Source: Clostridia bacterium (GTDB taxonomy: Bacteria > Bacillota > Sulfobacillia > SLMV01). Taken from it: a stretch of 5,692 bases of DNA. The notes under the pieces were generated by a model. The model was not told the origin of the DNA. It was given only the letters and a program-made list of their open reading frames with translations, and searched no databases. Location of the stretch: contig PWGR01000042.1 in NCBI GenBank assembly GCA_003554565.1, positions 1 through 5,692 of the forward strand, in the 5' to 3' direction. This document shows positions 1 through 5,692 of this stretch, one piece after another (positions within the stretch are counted from its first letter, which is position 1; each line of letters begins with the position of its first letter). The position numbers were made by a program, and so were the translations under genes.

Positions 1-311
1 ACAGCGAGTGGGAGTTTGCCGGCTACCCCTGGAGGAATGCCGAGCATTATCTGCAGCGTTCGCCCATCACGTATGTGGATGAGATCGAAACCCCTGTGCT
101 GCTCATCCAGGCGGAGGAGGACCACAGGTGTCCCCTGGAGCAGGCCGAGCAGTTCTTCACGGCGCTGGCAGTGTTGGGACGCGAGGTGGAGCTGGTGATC
201 GTCCCCCGAGAATCCCATACATATTTTCGTGATGGTGAACCACTTCACCGGGAGGAAAGACTGGAACGGATTCTGCAGTGGTTTTCGCATTACCTGTGCG
301 ATGACTGCTGA
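1..311 (+). CDS. S9 family serine peptidase (prolyl oligopeptidase/acylaminoacyl-peptidase type), C-terminal part
   Basis: The open frame enters from the left edge (first full codon at base 3) and ends at TGA 309-311, giving 102 residues. They match the end of the alpha/beta-hydrolase domain of S9C-type peptidases. WEFAGYPW and the following RSPITYVD are the usual segment before the acid residue. The motif EEDHRCPLEQAEQFF carries the presumed catalytic Asp (residue 40 of the fragment, bases 120-122). PRESHTYF carries the catalytic His (residue 72, bases 216-218). The C-terminal helix (RLERILQWFSHYL) is also typical. The catalytic Ser and the beta-propeller would lie upstream, outside the window. 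Family members cleave oligopeptides or release N-acylated residues, usually in the cytosol; the substrate here cannot be told. The tail CDDC is unremarkable. The gene looks intact as far as it is seen, and no gene follows closely, so it probably ends its transcript. Confidence 0.93.
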   Translation, partial: SEWEFAGYPWRNAEHYLQRSPITYVDEIETPVLLIQAEEDHRCPLEQAEQFFTALAVLGREVELVIVPRESHTYFRDGEPLHREERLERILQWFSHYLCDDC

Positions 312-441
312 AATGTAATACGCTGCTCCTGCCGGATATGAGTGTGCGAGAGTAGAGAGGATATGTGCTCCCGCATTTGAGAACCCAGTTACGCAGTAAA
401 CCTGCCCCGAGAGACTCGACCTCGGGGTCTTCATCTGCCCG
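312..441. other. Intergenic stretch between the peptidase gene and the structured RNA
   Basis: Apart from the stem-loop at 405-427, I see no gene, promoter or repeat here. Short open frames on both strands have no recognisable protein character. Confidence 0.5.
405..427 (+). terminator. GC-rich stem-loop downstream of the peptidase gene, possible weak terminator
   Basis: CCCCGAG (405-411) pairs perfectly with CTCGGGG (421-427) around a nine-base loop. The stem lies 94 bases after the peptidase stop. The bases after it (TCTTCATCTG) are pyrimidine-rich but lack a clean T run, so intrinsic termination would be weak. It sits just before the GTGCG start of the structured RNA region, which matters because some group II introns (class C) insert next to terminator-like hairpins. 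Confidence 0.4.
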
Positions 442-886
442 GTGCGCAGGCGGCCCATTGGCAACGCAACGGAGTAAGCCATCCTCATGTGATTGGCGGT
501 GAAAAGAGGCGCGGCACGTATCCCGGAAACTGCTACTTTTCCCGCCGCCCAGTTCGATCCGGCTATCCCTGATGTAGATGGAAACACAGGACTGCAGGTA
601 ATGGCGTGTGCCCCGACACCTGTTGATGTCAACGACCTGAAAGGAGATCGTTCTGGTAATGGTAACACCCTGAATATGCCAGATAGCCTGAAGTCGGGCA
701 TACAGAGAGATCGGTATGTCTGAGCGAGCTGATAAACGCTCCAGAACCCAGTCCGTGAGCGGAGGCGAATCCACAGGCTGTACCGGAAGGGAATCCCGTA
801 GTATGCATCGTCACTGCAGGACGGGCGCGGATGACTGGGAGAGCTGGTACAGAAGAGGGCCGAGCTTCAGCCATTTGAGTGAAGGC
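442..886 (+). ncRNA. Large structured RNA, probably the 5' part (domains I-III) of a group II intron
   Basis: No reading frame here looks like protein, but hairpins follow one another closely. GGC/GCC (452-454/478-480) encloses TTG/CAA (458-460/467-469). GGCGG+GAAAAG (495-499, 501-506) pairs with CTTTTC+CCGCC (536-546) with a single bulged T. GTGT/ACAC lies at 606-609/616-619. AACGA/TCGTT (631-635/648-652) has an inner CCT/AGG. GAGCG/CGCTC lies at 722-726/737-741 and TCCG/CGGA at 752-755/760-763. CTGTACC pairs with GGTACAG (778-784/846-852), and CTTCA with TGAAG (865-869/880-884). The stretch begins with GTGCG (442-446), the group II intron 5' consensus, and its length of about 440 bases suits the part of such introns that precedes the open reading frame. 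Purine-rich joints such as GAAAGGAG and GGCGAATCC also look RNA-like. No reverse transcriptase and no domain V hairpin was found downstream, so the intron, if it is one, is a 5' fragment. Another structured RNA class remains possible. The 3' edge is approximate. Confidence 0.5.
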
Positions 887-898
887 GGGAGGCGAGGG

Positions 899-1233
899 GT
901 GACCGTAGAGGTATTTTCGGAAGGTATAGCCCCCGTGATCGGAGAGACCTGTCGGCACATCGGGCTGGTTGATACCATCGATCGCATGACTGAAGGGGAC
1001 CGGGATCGCTGCAAGTTATCCCTGGGGCAACGGGTCACGGCGATTATTATCAATGCCTTGATGGACCAGTACCCCCTACTTATCTTCTCGGATTCTTTTC
1101 GGACATGGATGTGAGAAGATGTTTGGTCGCGAGAGATTGCCCGAGGATCTTAACGGCCACACCATGGGGCGTGCGCTTGATAAGCGTGTGCCACGAAGGG
1201 AACGGACTGTATGAGGTCCGAACCTGTGTTTGA
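899..1233 (+). pseudogene. Transposase remnant, N-terminal part, IS1634/IS4-like (DUF4277-type), frameshifted
   Basis: The remnant starts at GTG 899 with GGGAGG (887-892) six bases upstream. The first 71 codons resemble the N-terminal domain of IS1634/IS4-type transposases: TVEVFSEGIAPVIGE, then HIGLVDTIDR, KLSLGQRVTAIIINAL and QYPLLIFSDSF. TGA at 1112-1114 ends this frame. The family's next block continues in the +1 frame from 1110: CEKMFGRERLPEDLNGH and then TMGRALDK, like the usual LFGEGxxPEDLNDDALGRALD. That frame stops at 1212-1214, and a third frame gives GLYEVRT (from 1204), matching the family's YEAGP region. At least two frameshifts have therefore occurred. Full-length members have roughly 500 or more residues with a DDE catalytic core; here only about the first 110 can be followed, and no catalytic Asp is recognisable. 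A faint continuation to about 1290 is possible. The terminal inverted repeats of an IS were not identified. Confidence 0.75.
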
Positions 1234-1339
1234 CCGAAGATGAGGGAGGGCCCCTCGGAACCGCCATGCAGGTGGAGGCTTCAACATGGATCCGGCAATT
1301 TTGCGCCTTTTCTCCGGGCCCCGAAGGGGGTGCAACCGC

Positions 1340-2007
1340 GAGCCTGCGTCCGGATGCCTGCAGTAGATCGGACAGGGCGAGTTGGGCCATCCCTGCGAGC
1401 AAAATCAGAACCGCCAGCACCCGCATCGCACTGACGCAATCCAAGGAAACTCACGTGATCGAGCAGCAGGCTCATCACCATCTGGCCGGTGAAGGGAGCG
1501 GCACCCATGAAAGTTACACCGGGGATCGACGGTGCGGACGACGGCTATGATCACGGCGGCATTCAGGATGCCGGGAAAAACAGGCAAAAAGAGAGCGCCG
1601 AAAAGGCCTGCAAGGTTCAGGCCGCCGATCAGGTAGGCCAGGGGCGGCACGACCAGGGCACCGATCGGCACCCAAGTCGGTGCGGGAGTGGTGGCGGGTC
1701 TCTTCATCGACCCACAGGGGCTGTGGGGGCTGTCCCGCCGGGAGATCACCCCGCACCGCATTCAGGGAGTCTTCATCATCCTCATCGGCGTCGTCCTTTC
1801 CGCCGCGGCCGGGTGAATGAGCTGCAGATGCACGGTACGGTGTGCACCACCGATCTGCCCCGACACTGGTGGGTGCGTTCTGATGTCTCCGTAAGAATCG
1901 CGTCTCGCCTTGATGCGAACCGGCACACATTTGCTCGATGTCCATCGAACTGCCGCCCGACCGGCAGGAGAAGAGCTTTCGCAGTAGAAAGGACAGGATG
2001 TGACCAT
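1340..2007 (-). pseudogene. Decayed gene for a small membrane protein with four hydrophobic segments
   Basis: The minus strand carries strongly hydrophobic stretches that join into one plausible protein only if the frame changes. Reading from 2007 downward: a CPFYC...SPAGR stretch resembles a damaged zinc-ribbon knuckle (frame beginning at 2007). An acidic/proline-rich linker with DDADEDDEDS and PQPLWVDEE follows in a second frame (about 1800-1705). Then MKRPATTPAPTWVP leads into WVPIGALVVPPLAYLIGGL and GLFGALFLPVFPGILNAA (1707 to about 1530), back in the first frame. GQMVMSLLLDHVSFLGL lies in a third frame (about 1490-1437). AMRVLAVLILLAGMAQLAL is in the second frame again (about 1429-1370). 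At least three frame changes are needed, and a stop (1762-1764) breaks the first frame. Zinc-ribbon, linker, then transmembrane helices is a common bacterial layout, but the family is not recognised and the zinc-ribbon reading is weak. The start and end are approximate. The competing plus-strand frame has a shadow-like composition rich in R, H, G and P. Confidence 0.4.
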
Positions 2008-2051
2008 TTTGGGTATGCAAAAACTTTGACGACGAATCCATCTGAGCGAAT

Positions 2052-2055
2052 GGAG
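2052..2055 (+). promoter_or_regulatory. Ribosome binding site of the bshC-like gene
   Basis: GGAG lies eight bases before ATG 2064, good Shine-Dalgarno spacing. It supports this start, which also places the conserved N-terminal FFSYDP motif at residues 32-37, close to its usual position in the family. Confidence 0.65.
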
Positions 2056-2063
2056 ACTATCCT

Positions 2064-3734
2064 ATGCGGGCGACATGCACCAGTATATCATCTGACGTCA
2101 TCGGCAGGGACGGGTTCTACCGCGCATTCCTCTGCGATTTCGCTCGGGTTTCCTCCTTCTTTTCATACGACCCGCGCAGCCCCGGAGCCGCAGTCCGCAG
2201 GCGCGAACACATCTCCTCCCGGGACCACCGTGCCGGACGCGAGTCAGTGGCCGAGTGGCTCCTGCGCTGCAATACTGACTGGGGTGCCCTGCCACCCGCC
2301 CTGGAGGCAGCGGAGAAGCTGAAGGATCCCGGGGCCTCGGTCGTACTGGCGCAGGTGCGTCCGGCGCTTCTGGGAGGTGATCGCTCCGTCCTGTGCAAGG
2401 TCCTGAGCGTCATCGAGTATGCTCGACGCCTGGAGGAGCTGTGCGAGACCCCGGTGATCCCGTTGATATGGGTCATCTCCGACCACAACTGGGGGGGCAT
2501 CGGCCGGGCGAAGATGCTGGATCCAGTGGGAGAGGTACATACACTGGCCCTCCGTCCGGAACCACCGCCTGCGACCCCGGCACACAAGATACCCCTGCAC
2601 CCGGGAATCTACGATGTGGTGGGCGAGATGGAGCGCATCCTCCGCATCAGCTCACCGCAGGACAACCAGGTCTGCCGGCTGGTGCGGCAGTGCTCCCGTG
2701 AGGCAGATGCACTCAACGATGCATTCTGCCGCCTGCTCGTGGGGCTGTTCTCATCTTCCGGGGTACTGGTGGTGGACGAAAGTGATGCCGGGACCAGGAT
2801 GCGCATGGCTCCCGTCCTGCAGCGCGCCGCCGTTTCCCGGTATTCCGTTGAACAGGAGCTCGAGGTGGGGCACGAACGCCTGGAGATGGCCGGATACTCA
2901 CCGCCAGTGCCCGAATCGAAGGGACAGTGTCACATCTTCGTGGATACGGAGCGGGGGAGGAGGCGCCTGATCCGCAGGGAGAAGATCTTCTGCGACGAGC
3001 AGGAGTCGTTTCGCCTCCCGGCCGGCAGCGTTGCCGAGATGATCTCAGAAGATGCCCACCTCTTCAGCCCCGGCGAGATTCTGCGGCCCATAGCCCAGGA
3101 TGCCGTGCTGCCGGTGATGGCTTTTGTGGCCGGACCGGATGAATCCGCCATGCGCGCCCAGGCCGGCGGTATCTGGTCAATATTCGATACAGAGGTGCCG
3201 CCTATATACCCGCAGATGTATCTCACACTCGTAAATCCCCAGCTGGATTCGGCCCTCAGACGGGCCGGGCTTTCCATCCAGGATGCTGTCTTCCCCGTGC
3301 GCGGCCCCGAGACCATCGATAACCGCCGGGAGGAGGTGCTCGATGATCTTGGCGGCGAGATAATTCGTGATGCATTCGGAGAGGCGGAGCAGAGGTTCGA
3401 GGTGATCTGCGGTCAACTTTGGGATAAGCTGGAGCAGGCGGCACCGTCGGTCGAGCAAATCCACGAAAAGAGTGAGGATCGCATGCGCTGGATCTTGCAG
3501 TGCTATCGGGACAAGGCGGGACAGCACCTGCGCCGCCGGCACCGGGATACCGTCCGGGACTTCCGTCTCATCAGAAACACCCTGCATCCATATGACGGGA
3601 GCCAGGCTTGTCTCAGCTACCTCCCCTGCCTCATGCGGTACGGGGGGCGGTGGGTGACGGCAGTGGCCGAAGCCCTGGCGGATCAGGACTATCTCTGGCG
3701 GCCGTTTGTCGTGCGCTGGAGTGATTCCGGGTGA
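2064..3734 (+). CDS. bshC: BshC-like protein (putative bacillithiol cysteine-adding enzyme)
   Basis: This 556-residue protein is close to the family's usual length of about 540. BshC adds L-cysteine to glucosaminyl-malate, the last step of bacillithiol synthesis in the cytosol. The family order is visible: N-terminal FFSYDP (32-37); LEAAEKLKDPGASVVLAQ leading to ALLGG (101-105); KVLSVIEYARRLEEL with the conserved Lys; PVIPLIWVISDHNW (131-143); HPGIYDVVGEMERIL; a charged, coiled-coil-like helical stretch (about 424-500); and the C-terminal LHPYDGSQACLSYLPCLMRYG, like the family's LFPNGxLQERxLNxLPFLxKYG. Two motifs deviate. The usual TGQQ before the GLLGG loop reads LAQV (95-98), and the usual SEDHD reads SDHN (139-142) with one residue fewer. 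It may therefore be a divergent BshC or a paralogue with another substrate. The last four bases overlap rimO (GTGA), so the two are probably one operon and translationally coupled. No bshA or bshB is in the window. Family assignment is confident; the exact reaction is less so. Confidence 0.8.
   Translation: MRATCTSISSDVIGRDGFYRAFLCDFARVSSFFSYDPRSPGAAVRRREHISSRDHRAGRESVAEWLLRCNTDWGALPPALEAAEKLKDPGASVVLAQVRPALLGGDRSVLCKVLSVIEYARRLEELCETPVIPLIWVISDHNWGGIGRAKMLDPVGEVHTLALRPEPPPATPAHKIPLHPGIYDVVGEMERILRISSPQDNQVCRLVRQCSREADALNDAFCRLLVGLFSSSGVLVVDESDAGTRMRMAPVLQRAAVSRYSVEQELEVGHERLEMAGYSPPVPESKGQCHIFVDTERGRRRLIRREKIFCDEQESFRLPAGSVAEMISEDAHLFSPGEILRPIAQDAVLPVMAFVAGPDESAMRAQAGGIWSIFDTEVPPIYPQMYLTLVNPQLDSALRRAGLSIQDAVFPVRGPETIDNRREEVLDDLGGEIIRDAFGEAEQRFEVICGQLWDKLEQAAPSVEQIHEKSEDRMRWILQCYRDKAGQHLRRRHRDTVRDFRLIRNTLHPYDGSQACLSYLPCLMRYGGRWVTAVAEALADQDYLWRPFVVRWSDSG
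3718..3721 (+). promoter_or_regulatory. Ribosome binding site of rimO inside the end of bshC
   Basis: GGAG sits nine bases before GTG 3731, within the last codons of the bshC-like gene. It supports the GTG start and the four-base overlap of the two genes. Confidence 0.65.
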
Positions 3735-5071
3735 CATCTGCTGCGACTGTCGCCTTTGTCCATCACGGATGCCCCAAGAATCTCGTCGATGCTGAGGTCA
3801 TGGGGGGAATCCTGCACGAAGCGGGTTACCAGGTGATAGACGACCCGGATTGTTCAGATGTGGTGATCATAAACACCTGTGGCTTCATCGAGGATGCCAA
3901 GAAAGAGTCGCTGGATGAGATCTTTCTGCACCTGCAGACCCGTTCGTCGCATCTGGTGGTCTCCGGGTGCCTGGCCCAGCGATACGCCGACGAGCTTCGC
4001 CGCGAGATCCCGGAGCTGCGGGCCCTCATCGGCGTGGACCAGATCGACCAGATAGCCGAGGCGGTGCGCCAGGTGACGGGGGGCGACACCTACATACCTG
4101 AACCTTCCGCCTCATCACCCCAGCCCTACGACGCCTCGCGCCGGTTCCGCAGCACCCCGCGGCACTTCGGCTACGTGCGCATAGCCCAGGGCTGCTCCCG
4201 CACCTGCAGCTTCTGTGCCATACCTCTCATCCGCGGGCCGTACCGGTCCAAGGACCCGGAACTGGTCCGGTCCGAGGTAGAAGCTCTGGTGCACGATGGG
4301 GCGCGGGAAGTTGTGCTCATCGCCCAGGACACCACGGAGTACGGTGCGGACGGGCGCGAGTATCCCCGCCTGCCCGAACTCCTGGAGTCCCTTTCGTCCG
4401 CCCACCCGAAGACCTGGTTCCGCCTCATGTATGCTCACCCCGATGGGATAACCAGTGAACTGCTGCAGGTCATCTCCGACCGCGATAACGTCTGCTCTTA
4501 CCTGGACATTCCCCTGCAGCATGTCAGCCCTCCGGTGCTGCGGCGCATGGGGCGGCGCGGCGATCCGCGGCGGGTGCAGAGTCTTTTGGAGTGGATCCGC
4601 CGGGAGGTCCCGGACGTCTCCATCCGCACCTCGCTCATAGTCGGGCATCCCGGCGAGGGATCAGAAGAGTTCGACGAACTCCTGGGCTTCGTGCGCCGGG
4701 CCCCGATAGACCACACAGGAATCTTCTCCTTCTCCCGGGAGGAAGGTACCCGGGCGGCGGAGATGCCGGACCAGGTTTCCGGGTCAGAACGCCGCAGCCG
4801 CTACAACCGGCTGAGACAGGCGGCAGAGCGGCAGTCGCGCGAGGTGAAGCAGCGGCTGGTCGGTCGGGTTCTGCCCGCCCTGGTGGATGGGCACGAGGAC
4901 GGCAGCTGGCTCGCCCGGCACCACGGGCAGGCGCCGGAGATTGACGGCTACATATACCTCCCGGACGGGGCTCTCGAGCAGGGCCAGAGGGTTCAGGTGG
5001 AGATAACCGGCGCCGACGCGGTGGATCTCTGGGGCGCCCTCTGCGATGAAGAACGGAATAAATCTCCTTAA
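3731..5071 (+). CDS. rimO: Ribosomal protein uS12 (S12) methylthiotransferase RimO
   Basis: RimO is a radical SAM enzyme with two [4Fe-4S] clusters that adds a methylthio group to a conserved aspartate of ribosomal protein S12. All three domains are present in 446 residues, the normal length. The N-terminal UPF0004/MTTase domain has HHGCPKNLVDAEVM (Cys14), NTCGFIEDAKKES (Cys50) and SGCLAQRYADEL (Cys80), the three ligands of the auxiliary cluster. GCPKNLVD and GFIEDAK point to RimO rather than MiaB. The radical SAM domain starts with YVRIAQGCSRTCSFCAIP (Cys155, Cys159, Cys162), followed by IRGPYRSKD. The C-terminal TRAM domain (about 371-441) includes RLVGRVLPALVDG and PEIDGYIYL and ends with an aromatic-rich DLWGAL, as usual for substrate and RNA binding. 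Start: GTG overlapping the bshC-like stop (GTGA), with GGAG nine bases upstream. No key residue is missing. It is often next to pgsA in other bacteria; here it follows a BshC-like gene instead. Confidence 0.96.
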   Translation: MTSAATVAFVHHGCPKNLVDAEVMGGILHEAGYQVIDDPDCSDVVIINTCGFIEDAKKESLDEIFLHLQTRSSHLVVSGCLAQRYADELRREIPELRALIGVDQIDQIAEAVRQVTGGDTYIPEPSASSPQPYDASRRFRSTPRHFGYVRIAQGCSRTCSFCAIPLIRGPYRSKDPELVRSEVEALVHDGAREVVLIAQDTTEYGADGREYPRLPELLESLSSAHPKTWFRLMYAHPDGITSELLQVISDRDNVCSYLDIPLQHVSPPVLRRMGRRGDPRRVQSLLEWIRREVPDVSIRTSLIVGHPGEGSEEFDELLGFVRRAPIDHTGIFSFSREEGTRAAEMPDQVSGSERRSRYNRLRQAAERQSREVKQRLVGRVLPALVDGHEDGSWLARHHGQAPEIDGYIYLPDGALEQGQRVQVEITGADAVDLWGALCDEERNKSP

Positions 5072-5103
5072 TTAGTAGTAATGCCTTTATATTGCAACTT
5101 ATC

Positions 5104-5147
5104 ACACAACCTTTTCCTGTTGTGTCAGCTATGTTAGTATTGTGTCA
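5104..5147. promoter_or_regulatory. Operator-like cluster of TTGTGT/ACACAA boxes
   Basis: ACACAAC (5104-5110) and GTTGTGT (5119-5125) form a perfect 7-base inverted repeat with an 8-base spacer. TTGTGTCA (5120-5127) is repeated exactly at 5140-5147, 20 bases further on, about two turns of the helix. Two of the boxes flank the extended -10-like element at 5132-5140. This arrangement suits binding of a dimeric regulator; the regulator is unknown. The inverted repeat could also form a small RNA hairpin, but no T run follows it to make a terminator. Confidence 0.4.
5132..5140 (+). promoter_or_regulatory. Possible extended -10 promoter for the last gene
   Basis: TGT followed by TAGTAT (5135-5140) fits an extended -10 element (TGn-TAtaAT). 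The best -35 (TTTTCC, 5112-5117) is poor, as is common for extended -10 promoters. It lies in the AT-richer gap after rimO and between TTGTGT boxes. Transcription would begin near 5147, leaving a leader of about 65 bases before ATG 5213. Confidence 0.3.
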
Positions 5148-5212
5148 CGTAACTGGCGCAGTTGCAGCGGTTGTAGTGTGACCAATCTTCAGATGGGGGT
5201 CAGTATCTTCCG

Positions 5213-5692
5213 ATGAGAGATTTCCGGGTTTCGGCAATAATCATATCAGCGGTGCTGTGTCTGGCGCTCTTCTGGGTCGGTACCTCGCTGTACGAGGCGC
5301 ACGGTACGGAGGAGCCCCTGCGCGAGCTGCTGGCGGACCATCCGGCGGTCCGGGAATCGGAGGTACGACGCGGGGGGCTGTGGGAGGTACGGGTGACCCT
5401 TCACCCCACAGACGACCTCCGGGCCACCTATACCGATCTGGCCGGGGCCATAAAAGAGGTCGTGCCCGACGACCGGTACCACCTGGAGATAGAGAATTCC
5501 TCCACCGAATTTTTGCAGAATTGGTGGGACGAGCTGTCCCTTTATGTTTATGAAGGTGCAAGCAATGCCAACTTTGCTCAGATGCGCGACCGGCTGACCG
5601 CCGCTGTGTCCGGCGAGGACCTGTCCATGGCCGTGCAGGTGGACGAGGATCGCATATACCTGCGGCTGAAGAGCGGCGATTATGACCTGTAT
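5213..5692 (+). CDS. Unrecognised membrane-anchored or secreted protein, N-terminal part
   Basis: I do not recognise this gene. ATG 5213 opens 160 codons that stay open to the window edge. The in-frame stop TAG 5174-5176 lies upstream with no ATG or GTG between, so this start is the natural one, although the ribosome binding site (GGGGGT, 5195-5200) is 12 bases away, rather far. MRDFR is followed by a hydrophobic segment (about residues 6-27, SAIIISAVLCLALFWVG), which suggests a signal anchor or signal peptide with the rest outside the membrane. AVLC is not a good lipobox. The outer part is charged and mixed alpha/beta in character, with ELLADHPAV, GLWEVRVTL, YTDLAGAIKEVV and a Trp pair (NWWDEL). 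RLTAAVSGEDLSMAVQVDED followed by RIYLRL resembles a second alpha-beta-beta unit after the first, but no family is evident. Clean codon use matching rimO supports a real gene. Confidence 0.75.
   Translation, partial: MRDFRVSAIIISAVLCLALFWVGTSLYEAHGTEEPLRELLADHPAVRESEVRRGGLWEVRVTLHPTDDLRATYTDLAGAIKEVVPDDRYHLEIENSSTEFLQNWWDELSLYVYEGASNANFAQMRDRLTAAVSGEDLSMAVQVDEDRIYLRLKSGDYDLY

Noticed and set aside
493..723. Plus-strand open frame of 76 codons
   Set aside because: It lies wholly within the hairpin-rich RNA stretch, has no good start signal and resembles no protein.
157..774. Minus-strand open frame of 205 codons opposite the peptidase end and the structured RNA
   Set aside because: It overlaps the clear peptidase gene and the hairpin-rich stretch and shows no protein-family features.
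1319..1329. CCCC-GAA-GGGG hairpin as a terminator
   Set aside because: No T run follows on either strand and the stem is only four pairs, so it cannot be supported as an intrinsic terminator.
2026..2060. TTGACG as a -35 box of a bshC promoter
   Set aside because: No acceptable -10 hexamer lies 16-18 bases downstream; GACTAT is 24 bases away, too far.
1489..2322. Long plus-strand open frame of 277 codons
   Set aside because: Its composition (runs of R, H, G, P, S) is typical of a shadow frame, it overlaps the confident start of the bshC-like gene at 2064, and it has no recognisable motif.
4115..4648. Minus-strand open frame of 177 codons inside rimO
   Set aside because: It is antisense to a fully conserved rimO; high GC makes such frames common.
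1..5692. CRISPR arrays, tRNA and rRNA genes
   Set aside because: No regularly spaced repeats, no tRNA-like cloverleaf and no rRNA-like conserved stretch were seen by eye.

Overview
The window is GC-rich bacterial DNA holding two well-supported intact genes, two genes cut by the window edges, and about 1.75 kb of gene debris and structured RNA between them. A thiol-biosynthesis homologue (BshC-like), a ribosomal-protein-modifying radical SAM enzyme (RimO) and an S9C-type peptidase fit a bacterium of the Firmicutes or a neighbouring deep Gram-positive/thermophile-rich lineage. The sequence alone does not fix the taxon.

Layout. Bases 1-311 hold the last 102 codons of an S9 (prolyl oligopeptidase/acylaminoacyl-peptidase-like) serine peptidase. 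Bases 312-441 are non-coding and carry one GC-rich stem-loop. Bases 442 to about 886 have no convincing protein but an unusual density of nested hairpins; the stretch starts with GTGCG and looks like the 5' part (domains I-III) of a group II intron, or else another large structured RNA. No reverse transcriptase follows. Instead, a GTG start with a good ribosome binding site at 899 opens the N-terminus of an IS1634/IS4-like (DUF4277-type) transposase, which breaks by frameshift after about 71 codons and fades out near 1233. Bases about 1340-2007 hold, on the minus strand, pieces of a frameshifted small membrane protein with four hydrophobic segments spread over three frames. The whole 442-2007 stretch reads as a graveyard of mobile and decayed DNA.

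From 2064 the sequence is ordinary and dense. A BshC-like protein (2064-3734) overlaps by four bases the GTG start of rimO (3731-5071), so the two are probably co-transcribed and translationally coupled. After rimO a 141-base AT-richer gap holds three copies of TTGTGT/ACACAA around an extended -10-like element, a plausible regulated promoter. It precedes an unrecognised membrane-anchored protein (from 5213) that runs off the end of the window.

How the genes might work together: BshC homologues normally add cysteine in bacillithiol synthesis, and RimO is an oxygen-sensitive Fe-S enzyme using sulfur chemistry. A shared link to thiol or redox state is possible but is inference only. The BshC-like protein has altered residues in otherwise conserved motifs, so its exact reaction is uncertain.
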